DNA from: Sphingomonas sp. LR60
GTDB taxonomy: Bacteria; Pseudomonadota; Alphaproteobacteria; Sphingomonadales; Sphingomonadaceae
DNA: 64,000 nucleotides
NCBI RefSeq assembly: GCF_036855935.1
Contig: NZ_JASPFK010000001.1
Span: 2,916,501 to 2,980,500, forward strand
Direction: 5' to 3'
Positions 8,660 through 17,390 of the stretch are shown here, piece by piece. The notes beneath the pieces are model-generated. The model made no database searches. It had not been told where the DNA came from and saw only the letters and a list, made by a program, of their open reading frames with translations. The translations under genes and the position numbers were made by a program. Position 1 is the stretch's first letter, and every line of letters starts with the position of its first letter.

Positions 8660-10119
8660 CGATCACTCGGCGCCCAACGTTCGCCAGCCGGTTCGAGCAG
8701 GCGATCGACAACGTCGTCGGCACAATCGCCTCGCCGATCGTCACCGGCATCGCCGCGTTCAACAAGCGCCGTCTGCCGCCCCGCGATGCACCGCATCCGC
8801 TGCTTACCGGCATCCACGAGCCGATGACCGAGGAGCTGACGCTCACCGACCTCGCCGTCGAGGGTATCATCCCGCCCGAGCTCAACGGTCGCTACGTTCG
8901 CATCGGACCGAACCCCGCCGACGCCGACCCGCGCTCCTACCACTTCTTCACCGGCGACGGGATGCTGCACGGCATCCGCCTCCAGGGCGGGCGTGCCCGG
9001 TGGTATCGGAATCGCTGGATCCGCTCGACCGACGTCGCGGCAGCCAGGCACGTGCCGGCGGCTCCAGGGCCACGGCACATCTTCGACACCGTCAACACGA
9101 GCGTTCTGGACCATGCCGGCAGCGGCTGGGCCCTGGTTGAGGCCGGCAGCACGCCGGTTCGCTTCGACGAGCATTTGGAGACGCAGCGCTACGACGATTT
9201 CGGCGGCACCCTGCCCGGCTCATTCACCGCCCATCCGCGCCGCGATCCGGCGACCGGCGAGTTGCACGCACTGTGTTATGAGGCGACCGATCCCAAGCGC
9301 ATCCGCTACAACGTCGTAGATGTCGCCGGCCGGGTGCGACGATCAGTGACGATCCCGGTTTCGCACGGGCCGCTGATCCACGACTGCGCGATTACCCAAC
9401 GCTACGTCGTCGTCATGGATTTGCCGCTCACGCTGTCGATGCGCACGGTGCTGGCGGGGCACGGCTTTCCTTATCGCTGGAACGACAAGCACCCGGCCCG
9501 CATCGGGCTACTGCCGCGCGACGGCGAGGCGGAGGATATCCGGTGGTTCCCGCTCGATCCCTGCTTCGTGTTCCACACCGCCAACGCTCATGATCTGCCG
9601 GACGGAAGCGTGGCGCTCGACGTGGTCGCGTACGACCGCATGTTCGCCGGCGACAACCTCGCGCCGGACGAGCAGCCGCGCGGCCTTGAGCGCTGGACGA
9701 TCGACCCTCTGACCGGATCGGTAAACCAGCGCGCGATCGACGCCGCGCCGCAGGAATTGCCGACGATAGACGAGCGTCGCACCGGCCGCCCCTACCGCTA
9801 TGTCTATGCGCTCGGCCTTCCGGAGCACTTAACGGAAACGCTGGTTGGCGAGGCGCCGCTCATCAAGCACGATTTGGAAGGTGACAGGCGGCTGCACGAT
9901 TTCGGGCCGGGACGCGTTGCCGGCGAGTTCGTGTTCGTGCCGCGCTCGCCTGACGCTGACGAGGATGATGGTTGGCTCATCGGGCTCGCGATCGACGCCG
10001 GGGGGCACACGACCGCGCTGGAGATACTGGATGCCCGGAACTTTGAGGCACCGCCCTTGGCATCCGTCCGCATCCCGCATCGCGTGCCACCCGGCATACA
10101 TGGCGCATGGCTGAAGTAA
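8656..10119 (+). CDS. Carotenoid oxygenase family protein
   Basis: A 487-residue non-haem iron dioxygenase that cleaves carbon-carbon double bonds of carotenoids, apocarotenoids or stilbenes. The four iron-ligand histidines of the seven-bladed propeller are all visible: about H193 (FTAHPRRD), H242 (HGPLIHDCAI), H307 (VFHTANAHD) and H482 (GIHGAW). The start is the GTG at 8656, which overlaps the stop of the ABM gene and leads straight into an ordinary N-terminus; an open stretch upstream in this frame is only the ABM gene read in another frame. Sphingomonads make carotenoids, so an apocarotenoid substrate is plausible but not shown. Confidence 0.92.
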   Translation: MTITRRPTFASRFEQAIDNVVGTIASPIVTGIAAFNKRRLPPRDAPHPLLTGIHEPMTEELTLTDLAVEGIIPPELNGRYVRIGPNPADADPRSYHFFTGDGMLHGIRLQGGRARWYRNRWIRSTDVAAARHVPAAPGPRHIFDTVNTSVLDHAGSGWALVEAGSTPVRFDEHLETQRYDDFGGTLPGSFTAHPRRDPATGELHALCYEATDPKRIRYNVVDVAGRVRRSVTIPVSHGPLIHDCAITQRYVVVMDLPLTLSMRTVLAGHGFPYRWNDKHPARIGLLPRDGEAEDIRWFPLDPCFVFHTANAHDLPDGSVALDVVAYDRMFAGDNLAPDEQPRGLERWTIDPLTGSVNQRAIDAAPQELPTIDERRTGRPYRYVYALGLPEHLTETLVGEAPLIKHDLEGDRRLHDFGPGRVAGEFVFVPRSPDADEDDGWLIGLAIDAGGHTTALEILDARNFEAPPLASVRIPHRVPPGIHGAWLK

Positions 10120-10346
10120 CTTGATTCACGCAGCAGCCGCGCACTCATCAGCCCCAACCTCGACCCAATTGCCGTCATTCAGGCGCCATGCTGCGTTTCC
10201 CGGAAGCTGCCGTTCATTCAGCTACTGCTTCGCCCGAAACCCGCCTGCTGGACTCCTAAGTGTACGTGATCACCCACAAGGGAAGGCGGACCCATCAGTC
10301 GAGGGGAGCACGGGGATCGACGCCCCCGCGAGCGCGGAGCGCCCAA

Positions 10347-11677
10347 TCAAAGGCGAGGCTTCCGTAGGTCAGAAACCTTGCGCAGCGCACAGGAAAGCTC
10401 ATCGATTGAATATGGCTTGTGCAGCATCTCGAAGCCGTCGGTCCCATTCTTTGCAAGAACGTTGCTATAGCCGCTGGTCAAAATGATCGGCAGCGCCGGG
10501 TATTTACGTCGAAGCTCCTGGGCCAACTCGACTCCTGACATGCCAGGCATCACGACATCGGAGAAGACGACGTCGAACCGCTCTCCATTCGTCCCGAGCT
10601 CCACAAGAGCGCTGGGGCCGTCCATCGCCAGAACGGTCTCGCAGCCAAGTTCTGCCAATGCCGCCGTAGCGAACGTACCCACCTCAACGTTATCTTCGAC
10701 GACGAGAATGCAGGCCCCCTCTCCAATCGTTTGCGCCGCTTCATTGTTAACGGCTGTTTTTAGGGCTTCTGGCTCCACCGCGCGCGGCAGGTATAGCGTG
10801 AAGGTTGCTCCATGACCTACCGTGCTCTCGACGACAACGTCGCCCCCTGATTGCTTCGCGAACCCAAATACCTGGCTCAGGCCGAGGCCCGTCCCCTCAC
10901 CGACTCCCTTGGTCGTAAAGAAGGGTTCAAAGATGCGGTCGATCTTGTCCTCGGGGATCCCGGTGCCACTATCGGTGATTGAAATGGTAATGAATTCGCC
11001 GGGAACAGCAGGATGGGTCCGCAGGGCCGGCATTCCCGTGACCTGCGCAACGGCGATCGTTAGCTTGCCTTCTCCCGACATGGCATCACGAGCATTCACT
11101 GCCATGTTGACGATCGAGGTATCGAACTGGCTTCGATCTGCATTGATGAAACAGCGGCGTTCGCCAAGCTCGGTGGCTATGGTGATCCTTGATCCCGCCA
11201 GTGTACCAACCATGTCCACCAACGCGCGTATGCTATCGCCGACGTCGAACACCTCCGGCTTGAGCGCCTGACGCCTAGCGAACGCCAACAGTTGGCTCGT
11301 CAGCTTCGTCGCCCGGTCCGCCGTCTCAGCAATGGCGCTGACGTAGCGTTCGCGCTTCTCGTCCGACAAACCGGGTCTGCGTAGCAGATCCACAGAACCG
11401 CGGATCACCGTGAGCAAATTGTTGAAGTCGTGCGCCACGCCACCGGTCAGCTGTCCCACCGCCTCGACCTTCTGCGCCTGGCGAAGCTGTTCCTCGGCTC
11501 GCCGAAGCGCCTTCGCGGCTTCCTGGGCTTCGGTAACGTCGCGGCCGGTAGCGTAGATCAAATCATGAGCCGGAGCGGCAACCCAGGAGATCGTGCGATG
11601 CGAACCGTCCTTGTGGCGGTACCGATTCTCCAGCGCCGGCTGCACGCCAGAGGTGGCAGCCCTGTAGGCTTCCACCG
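10347..11677 (-). pseudogene. Hybrid histidine kinase, N-terminus removed by IS6 copy 1
   Basis: About 440 residues remain. First comes the end of a PAS domain (ALENRYRHKDGSHRTISWVAAP, GRDVTEAQEA). A HisKA domain follows with the phospho-acceptor His in GGVAHDFNN, then a HATPase domain (N box NMAVNARDAM, G boxes DSGTGIP and GEGTGLGLS), then a receiver domain (VVEDN, phospho-Asp in VVFSDVVMPGMSG, Lys in MLHKPYS). The open frame meets the inverted repeat of the insertion sequence at 11678, so the upstream sensory part is missing. Without its own start the gene is likely dead unless the IS supplies transcription and a start. Confidence 0.85.
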
Positions 11678-12516
11678 GGTGCTGTCAGTCTAATGCGAAC
11701 CCGTCTCTACACGATGCAATTCGGTCTTTGACGGCAAAGTTCAGCTGACGAGCGCCTGCCACTCCGCCAGTGCGGCGGAGCGTCGTTCGCGGTAGGTCTG
11801 TCGATCGATGAGGTGGCGCTCCAGGCTGAAGTGGTTGTGGACGTTGGCGTGGACAGAGGCGAACTTCTGCAGCGTCTTCATCTGCCGGAACCGCTGCATT
11901 GCCCGCTCTCGTCGTCGGAACGGCAGGTGGCTGTTTTCCACCCGGTTGTTCGCCCAGCGAGCGGTCTGCTGCTTCTCGGCGTTGCCAAGCTCGTTCATCG
12001 CTGCGCGGTAGCTGCGCAGACCATCGGTGGTGATCGCCTCGGGCGAACCATGCCGCTTCAGCGCCTTTTTCATGAACGCGAGTGCGGCTGCCTTGTCGCG
12101 GGTCCGGGTAACGTAGCTTTCCAGCACCTCACCCTCGTGATCGACGGCGCGCCACAGGTAGACCATCTCGCCGTTCAGCTTCACGTACAACTCGTCCAGG
12201 TGCCAGCGCCAGTGACGAAAGCCGCGCATCCGGCTTACCCGCTGCCGGCGGATGTCGCCGGCGAACAGCGGGCCGAACCTGTTCCACCACAACCTGACCG
12301 TCTCGTGGCAGATGTCGATCCCGCGCTCGAACAGCAGGTCCTCCACGTTCCGCAGGCTCAGCGGGAAGCGCACGTACATCAGCACCACCAGCCGGATTAC
12401 CTCCGGCGACGAGTTGAAGTAGCGGAATGGAGAGGCTGGCTTGCGAGGGCGGGGCATGGCCCGCTCTACCCCACCATCATCCGATTACCAGCAGGTGCAT
12501 TTGGTTTGACGATGCC
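11678..12516 (-). mobile_element. IS6-family insertion sequence, copy 1 (intact transposase)
   Basis: An element of about 839 bp. Its ends are GGTGCTGTCAGTCTAATGCG at 11678 and, read inward from the other side, GGCATCGTCAAACC at 12516; they form an imperfect inverted repeat. The flanking 8-mers (TTCCACCG on the left, CTGACATT on the right) differ, so no target duplication survives. A histidine kinase fragment lies on one side and a TetR fragment on the other. This suggests an adjacent deletion or rearrangement rather than a simple insertion. Confidence 0.85.
11741..12457 (-). CDS. IS6-family transposase
   Basis: A 238-residue DDE transposase. It starts MPRPRKPASPFRYFNSS. An N-terminal HTH (ERGIDICHETVRLWWNR) precedes the DDE core: first Asp in WHLDELYVKL, second Asp in ITTDGLRSYR, and the Glu in NNRVENSH followed by RRRERAMQRF. 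Length fits IS26-like enzymes. This is the only one of three copies in the window with an uninterrupted frame. It could therefore act in trans on the two defective copies. Confidence 0.93.
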   Translation of the reverse strand: MPRPRKPASPFRYFNSSPEVIRLVVLMYVRFPLSLRNVEDLLFERGIDICHETVRLWWNRFGPLFAGDIRRQRVSRMRGFRHWRWHLDELYVKLNGEMVYLWRAVDHEGEVLESYVTRTRDKAAALAFMKKALKRHGSPEAITTDGLRSYRAAMNELGNAEKQQTARWANNRVENSHLPFRRRERAMQRFRQMKTLQKFASVHANVHNHFSLERHLIDRQTYRERRSAALAEWQALVS

Positions 12517-12999
12517 CTGACATTCGGTAGTCTCGGGGCCGCTGCCGAGGTGCCTAAGGCAAGCATTCAGTCGGCATTCGGCTCGCGTGAAGCATTGATG
12601 GACGCGGTGCTGGACCGCTGGCTGACGCGCGAACAGGCGCGATTTGATGCGGAACTCGCCGGTCGCACGTCAGAGCGTGATCGTATGCTCGCGCACATCC
12701 GGATCACGTCCGAACTCACTCGCGAGGAGAGGACCAGCGTCGCGGCCCTTATGGTCGCGCTGGTCAGCGCCGGAGAGGCGGAAACAAGCTCGACACGCTG
12801 GTATCGTGCGCGTGCCGGTACGCTTGAAGCGACTACGGAAGAGGCACGCCGTCTGCGGATTGCCTTCCTTGCGGCCGAAGGCGCAAACTATCTGCGCGAT
12901 CTCTTCGGCTTCGCCGTAAGTGACGAGTTGTGGCGCCAAATCTTTGGTGATCTGCGCAAATATGCAGAGGGTAGCAGCGCGACGCAGGAGAACGGCTAG
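12517..12999 (+). pseudogene. TetR-family regulator, 5' end removed by IS6 copy 1
   Basis: About 160 residues remain. The end of the HTH is seen (AAAEVPKASIQSAFGSREALMDAVLDRWL), followed by a C-terminal ligand/dimerisation domain ending LWRQIFGDLRKYAEG. The first helix and start codon are missing; the frame runs into the IS end at 12516. Reading through the IS gives an open frame but no meaningful N-terminus. The gene is probably inactive, so its former target would be derepressed or unregulated. Confidence 0.78.
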
Positions 13000-13196
13000 C
13001 TCGAACTGGTGTCATTACCGGCCGGTTGTGAAGCTGCCGCAGGCCCCACGCATTTTTGCGCCCCGAGAAGTGTCAGAGCCCCGGTTCGAAATGTCAGCTT
13101 CCACGAGCGACCAATTTTGCTAGCTATGACCGAATTTGAGCGGAAGCCGATGTAGCGCCGAGTGACCGCGGCGGAGTGCGCCCCTTTTACCTCCGT

Positions 13197-13394
13197 TCAG
13201 AGACGAAGCTTACGACGATCAATCTCGGCGAAAGCGTATTCCGCGAGCGGTGTGTCGCGCCGATCGCGGAGGATGTCTGCGATGTCGAGCAGATCCTCGT
13301 CGTCGAGCGCGATGATAGACGCACGGATGGCTGCAAGTTGGCTTTCAGCGCGCACTCGCTGGTGAGCAAGCCGTTTGGTTTTCAGTTGGAGCAT
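13197..13394 (-). CDS. Small hypothetical protein, third gene of a tiny-protein operon
   Basis: A 65-residue, charged, helical protein (ESQLAAIRASIIALDDEDLLDIADIL, then AFAEIDRRKLRL). I do not recognise a named domain. The ATG at 13394 is chosen; a TTG at 13403 is possible. It lies about 42 bp after a GTG-started gene in the same direction, so the three genes at 13894-13197 probably form one operon. The acidic DDEDLLDIADI stretch looks like an interaction surface. Confidence 0.55.
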   Translation of the reverse strand: MLQLKTKRLAHQRVRAESQLAAIRASIIALDDEDLLDIADILRDRRDTPLAEYAFAEIDRRKLRL

Positions 13395-13436
13395 CGACTG
13401 CAAGATGCGCCTGCGACGGCAAATTCGCCCCGCCTG

Positions 13437-13721
13437 TTAAACGGCAATTGGGTTCACTTGCGTGACCGCAGTGATTGCAGCCGAAACCGCCTCGTAGCCC
13501 TCTACGCTGCTGGCTGCGATCGCAAGTGGTCGACCATCTAGCTGATCGTTGTGGCCGTTGAGAAAGGCTTGAGCGCCTTGCACACCAAGTGCGGCCACTG
13601 CGACTCTGAGGATGGATCCTTCCCGGCCAGCAGCCTCCCGCGAGATCTGAGGCTGGCTAGACGTCGACCGGAAGAACCGACGTGGCTTGGCAGGCGGACG
13701 CTGAGTTGCGTCATCACTCAC
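13437..13721 (-). CDS. Small protein resembling the MbcA/ParS/Xre toxin-binding domain
   Basis: A 94-residue protein. Its C-terminal half (ALGVQGAQAFLNGHNDQLDGRPLAIA, then SSVEGYEAVSAAI) has the pattern of the DUF2384/MbcA-ParS-Xre C-terminal domain: a short helix, an FLN/FLRTPN-like turn, a GRxPL segment and a final helix. The usual N-terminal HTH is not apparent. It starts with GTG at 13721, overlapping the stop of the upstream tiny gene (GTGA). No RES-domain toxin follows it. The resemblance is by eye only. Confidence 0.5.
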   Translation of the reverse strand: MSDDATQRPPAKPRRFFRSTSSQPQISREAAGREGSILRVAVAALGVQGAQAFLNGHNDQLDGRPLAIAASSVEGYEAVSAAITAVTQVNPIAV

Positions 13722-13894
13722 GACGAGCGCACCAACGTAGGATGCCCAACCCCGAAGGTAAGCTGTTTGCTCGCGATCAGGGCCGCGTATCCGGCGGCTC
13801 GCCCAGCGTGTGAGATGCGAGCCTCGCTAGATGATGCGTTGCTGGCCTGCGTGATTGACACCTGGTGGACGCGATAAAGCTCGTTCATGTCCAT
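13718..13894 (-). CDS. Tiny protein of the ARxxHxxLAxxY type, first gene of operon
   Basis: A 58-residue protein starting MDMNELYRVHQVS, followed by a helix with SSSEARISHAGRAAGYAALI. The same layout (Tyr-containing start, Gln-Ser or Gln-Val, then A/S-rich AR..H...A..Y) recurs in the products at 25685, 29320 and 44858. Function is unknown. Its stop overlaps the GTG start of the next gene, so translation is coupled. An ATG at 13888 is an alternative start. Confidence 0.6.
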   Translation of the reverse strand: MDMNELYRVHQVSITQASNASSSEARISHAGRAAGYAALIASKQLTFGVGHPTLVRSS

Positions 13895-14046
13895 GACCCG
13901 GCTCCTTGCTAGCAAGCGGGAGCGCTGGGTCTCTCAGCTGGCCGCGCTCGCAATTGGGAAGCAGCCAGTACAGTCTATATGGTTCGGGCTGGTGCGTTGC
14001 ACAATGAGCAGACAGCGGCGACAACTCGCATTGCATCAACTCGCCT

Positions 14047-14835
14047 CTAGCTGGCGGCCAAGACAAGCTCCTCATTAGCTGTCGAAGTCTCGACAAGGCG
14101 ATCGAAGATCGGATGAGCCTGTACGCGTCGTGCATTTGCCAGCCCGACCTCGCTGTCGTGGCTCAACCTGTTGGCTTCGGCGATGTGATAGAAGGCCACC
14201 ACGTGATCGATGCGCGTGAACCTTGCCCCTGATGCGACAAGCCGGACGTAGAAGTCCCAATCGTTGCAGTTGTGGAACGAGGGATCAAAGCCGGAAACGG
14301 CTAAGGCCGCTGAACGCCGTACGATGGACCAGCTTGGCCCGATGGCGCCGGTAAGTGCGAGTGCTGACAGGACATCACCACCGGCCCAAGCGCATTCCGG
14401 CTCGCCCGCGGAGCCACATGGCCAAACGCGACGGAACTGGCCAACTACAACGTCAGCCGTCGATTCAGCCCCCAGCATCGCCGCGGCAGCACCCGGCAAC
14501 CAAACGTCGTCGCTGTCGAGAAACGCGACCCATTCTGCCCGGGACATCGCCAATCCGGCATTCCTCGCGGCAGATGCTCCGACATTGCGGGGAAGGAGAA
14601 CCGCATGGACGGATGTATGCCGGCCTTCAAGTGAATGCAGTATGCCAGCGGTCTGATCTGATGAGCCGTCATCGACTAGGATGATGCGAGCCGGAGCGGG
14701 ATTTTGCGAGAGGACGCTGTCGACAGACTGTTCAACGGTACGCTCACGGTTGAAGCAAGGAATGACGACGTCGTAAGTCTCGCCGCTCACGTCGTGAGAC
14801 GGGCACAGTCCGGTTTGTAGCATGATCAAGCGCAT
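14047..14835 (-). CDS. Family 2 glycosyltransferase
   Basis: A GT-A fold transferase of about 262 residues that uses a nucleotide sugar. Visible elements are YDVVIPCFNRERTVEQSV at the N-terminus, IILVDDGSSDQT, GASAARNAGLAMSRAEWVAFLDSDD with the metal-binding DxD-type motif, and a late NDWDFYVRL segment. There are no membrane segments. The ATG at 14835 is preferred to a TTG slightly upstream. It stands alone, about 720 bp from an acyltransferase gene, so both may serve exopolysaccharide decoration; this is inferred. Confidence 0.88.
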   Translation of the reverse strand: MRLIMLQTGLCPSHDVSGETYDVVIPCFNRERTVEQSVDSVLSQNPAPARIILVDDGSSDQTAGILHSLEGRHTSVHAVLLPRNVGASAARNAGLAMSRAEWVAFLDSDDVWLPGAAAAMLGAESTADVVVGQFRRVWPCGSAGEPECAWAGGDVLSALALTGAIGPSWSIVRRSAALAVSGFDPSFHNCNDWDFYVRLVASGARFTRIDHVVAFYHIAEANRLSHDSEVGLANARRVQAHPIFDRLVETSTANEELVLAAS

Positions 14836-15552
14836 AAGGTGGCCTGCCGGTAAGGGCAACGCGATCTAATTGGCGTCCTTGCCCCCTCGCATCCCATATT
14901 GGCGCCAGTAGCGATCCCTGCTGGTCGCTGCGCCGCCCGCAATTGCCGCACAAAACAGAGACCGGCTACCCGGCAGCGTGCAGCGAGCGACCACTCGCTT
15001 GTAGCTGGTGCCCACCGGCTGGCAGCTAAGCCGCTTGCCAAGCGTCAACCGCTCCATCGCCGGGCTGATCGTGCATCGCTTTGTGGAAAAGCCGCTTGCG
15101 CGCCTGCTTACTCGTAAGCGGCCTCTGATTGGGCGGTCGTCGCGTGGCACGACAGAGCAATCTTCCTTGCAGCTTAGCGAGTAGCACCTGGCGGGATACT
15201 AAGGATCATCATCCGTGTGCGCGGCGGCTGACCGAGGTCAGAGCCGTCGCCGCAAACCCACGGAAGATTGACTGTCAGTAATTTCCCCACTCCGCCCATC
15301 GTACATCGTCGAGGGCGATAACACGGCGGCTACCCCGAAAATTCTTGCTTGAGCAGCGCTTAGCCGTGAGCGCTGGTGCCGTGGCGAATCGCGCAAGGCT
15401 TGGTTTTGCGTGATGTGTGCAACCTGCGGGCAACCTTAAGAAATATACGCTTCATCCGGGCAAGCCTGCGGACTACGGACCTCCTCGGGGGACGCGCTCA
15501 TCGCACGTCAGAATTTTTCGCGCGCGAAGAACGTGCAGGTTTGGGGGGCAGC
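14836..15552. other. Intergenic 720 bp holding a duplicated gene remnant
   Basis: No convincing full gene. A short minus-strand frame (about 14866-15057) is open but has no recognised motif. At about 15217-15335 a 120-bp segment is a degenerate copy of 16674-16796. It encodes, on the minus strand, a tail related to FRGFAATALTSVSRRAH with an in-frame stop. The rest should contain the upstream region of the acyltransferase gene, preceded by a G-rich GGGGGG ribosome site. Confidence 0.55.
15217..15335 (-). repeat. Degenerate copy A of a duplicated gene tail
   Basis: It aligns with 16674-16796 over about 120 bp in the same orientation, at perhaps three-quarters identity by eye. Translated on the minus strand it reads RWAEWGNY, a stop, then QSIFRGFAATALTSVSRRAHG. 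The other copy reads PWAECGNYWQPIFRGFAATALVSVSRRAHE. The two copies bracket the acyltransferase gene as direct repeats. Confidence 0.7.
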
Positions 15553-16662
15553 ATGTCGGAGCAAGGGGACGCGGATCAGGACGCATCGCGAGAGCCGACG
15601 CGTACGTCATTTCGCGCGCGAACCTCTTCCGGTGCGTCTCAGCCGATTGACAGGCGTGATGCGCGCAAAACTGATGCGGTAAAGTTGGCCGCGAGAGCAA
15701 TCCTAATACTACTCGTGGTCCTTGGTCATAACCGCATTTTTCACGACCATCTCTACTATACTGGCTACATCATCGTATATAGCTTTCATGTTGGATCGTT
15801 TTTCCTACTGGCCACTTTCGGGAAGCCTCGCCCGCTCAACCGGAAGACCTTTGCCGGCATGTGGCGATCGTTCCTTTGGCCTTATGTAATATTTACGGCT
15901 ATCTACGGTAGCCTGTTCTTCGTTTCAGAGTTTGCGAAGGGCAAGGTTGATCCTTTGACGTGGGCAGCTAGGTTTATGCTAGCGCTCCCTTTGGGCACCT
16001 CTCCTATGCTGGACGCAGCGACTGGATTGAAGATGCTTTGGTTTCTTCCCGCGTTTTTCGTTTTCTGCATATTTTACAATTGTTACGGTACTGCCGATCG
16101 CAAGCTCAAGATCGCGATTGTCGCAGGCACGTGCGTGGCACATCTGGGATTGCCGACCGTGCCTCGGTCCGTTCTCGCAATGGCCCCCCTTGGCTCGGCG
16201 ATAGCAGCTTACCTTCTACTTCCAGCTTTAATTTTCATGCAACTTCGCTGCCTTGAGTGGCGGGGGAAGCTGATTGCCGTCAACGCGGCGGTTTTCGCTA
16301 TTAGCTCGCTCGCGCTGATCCATTTCCGCCTCGAGAGCGTGCTGGCTGAATATCGCATTTTTGGCATAGAAACCCCCTTGGATATGATCATTTCCGACGC
16401 GGCGTTGATTTCGGGAGCCGGCGCCGTTGTATCTGTCGCGCGCGTGATCTGGCAAAGCCGGGCCGCCCAATGGATTGGGGCTAGATCTCTCCAGATCTAC
16501 CTTATCCACGCTCCCATTAACTTGGTCATGGTGACGCTCTGCAAGCACATGACCTTGTGGCCGCTGGCGATCGGGATCGCGTCTATCGGCACAGTTATCG
16601 TGACCTGCTTGGCGATCTTTATCATGGAACGCACTCGCGTAGCCAAATTCATTTTCGGCTAA
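15553..16662 (+). CDS. Acyltransferase 3 family membrane protein
   Basis: A 369-residue integral membrane acyltransferase (OafA/fucose O-acetylase type) that moves acyl groups onto surface or exported glycans. A charged, Ser/Thr-rich N-terminal tail of about 45 residues leads to a first membrane helix, LAARAILILLVVLGHNRIF, whose Gly-His pair is the usual catalytic His region. About ten hydrophobic segments follow. The ATG at 15553 has a G-rich ribosome site; an upstream extension is open but unlikely. Base composition is lower in GC than the backbone. Direct repeats on both sides point to acquisition or duplication. Confidence 0.83.
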   Translation: MSEQGDADQDASREPTRTSFRARTSSGASQPIDRRDARKTDAVKLAARAILILLVVLGHNRIFHDHLYYTGYIIVYSFHVGSFFLLATFGKPRPLNRKTFAGMWRSFLWPYVIFTAIYGSLFFVSEFAKGKVDPLTWAARFMLALPLGTSPMLDAATGLKMLWFLPAFFVFCIFYNCYGTADRKLKIAIVAGTCVAHLGLPTVPRSVLAMAPLGSAIAAYLLLPALIFMQLRCLEWRGKLIAVNAAVFAISSLALIHFRLESVLAEYRIFGIETPLDMIISDAALISGAGAVVSVARVIWQSRAAQWIGARSLQIYLIHAPINLVMVTLCKHMTLWPLAIGIASIGTVIVTCLAIFIMERTRVAKFIFG

Positions 16663-16667
16663 AGTTG

Positions 16668-16886
16668 TCACTCGTGCGCGCGACGGCTGACCGAGACGAG
16701 AGCTGTCGCCGCGAACCCGCGAAAGATCGGCTGCCAATAATTGCCGCACTCCGCCCACGGGACATCGTCGAGCGTGCCGTCGCGGCGGCTCTCCCATAGA
16801 TCCTCGGCGACCTGCTCAATCAGCGCCTCGTCGCCGAGTCCGGTGCTCTCGCACAGCGCGCACGGTCGGTTGTGGCCGATGCCCTC
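16668..16886 (-). pseudogene. Remnant of a small phage-type IGHN protein (copy B)
   Basis: Read on the minus strand, this gives GIGHNRPCALCESTGLGDE, then LIEQVAEDLWESRRDG, then WQPIFRGFAATALVSVSRR and a stop at 16668. The IGHN-type opening and the WxxY/FRxxAxTAL tail resemble small phage-associated proteins of Alphaproteobacteria. No ATG, GTG or TTG is in frame before an upstream stop, and the 5' part overlaps the divergent gene at 16872. I therefore call it a remnant. Copy A lies at 15217-15335. Confidence 0.5.
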
Positions 16887-17390
16887 TACGACCTCCGCAA
16901 GGTGGAGGGTGCCGTCAATGTCACCTGCAAGGCGTGCGGCAAGTCGCGGCTGTACGATCTAGAAGAGCTGATCAGATCGCGGACGTTCCAGCGTCAGTCG
17001 ACCGACTGGGAGGTCGTGGAACGGGAAATGCCGTGCTGGCACTGCGCCGACCGCACCGAGACGCGTATTGCTGTCGTGCCCTATGCGGCCAACGACCGCG
17101 AGCTGCGTGTGCGTCGCGCCGAGATGCTCATGATGAACCTCGCGCTGGCTGTCTTGAAGGACTCGACGGTTCGCGCGACGCAGATAGGCGTCGACACACC
17201 CGCCGTTCGCCTGGCGCTCCGCGTGCTTCGGCCGTTCCTTCCTGATCGCTCATTGCTCGTGCGGTTCTGGAATGAAGGGCAAGCCGCCATCGGCGTGCCA
17301 GCGAATGAGGTGCACTTCGCCCATGGCTGGATCGTGCAAGCGCTGGTGAAGCAGGGGCACTCGGTCTGGGCTGAGTTCCGGCTGGGCTAA
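16872..17390 (+). CDS. Hypothetical zinc-ribbon-like protein
   Basis: A 172-residue cytoplasmic protein. Two Cys pairs near the N-terminus (VTCKACGKSRLYDLEELI at about 18-35 and MPCWHCADRT at about 55-64) could form a zinc ribbon. The rest is helical with no family I can name. The GTG start at 16872 overlaps the antisense remnant and may be too far upstream. The stop at 17390 overlaps the convergent gene's stop at 17387 by 4 bp. Confidence 0.6.
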   Translation: MADALYDLRKVEGAVNVTCKACGKSRLYDLEELIRSRTFQRQSTDWEVVEREMPCWHCADRTETRIAVVPYAANDRELRVRRAEMLMMNLALAVLKDSTVRATQIGVDTPAVRLALRVLRPFLPDRSLLVRFWNEGQAAIGVPANEVHFAHGWIVQALVKQGHSVWAEFRLG

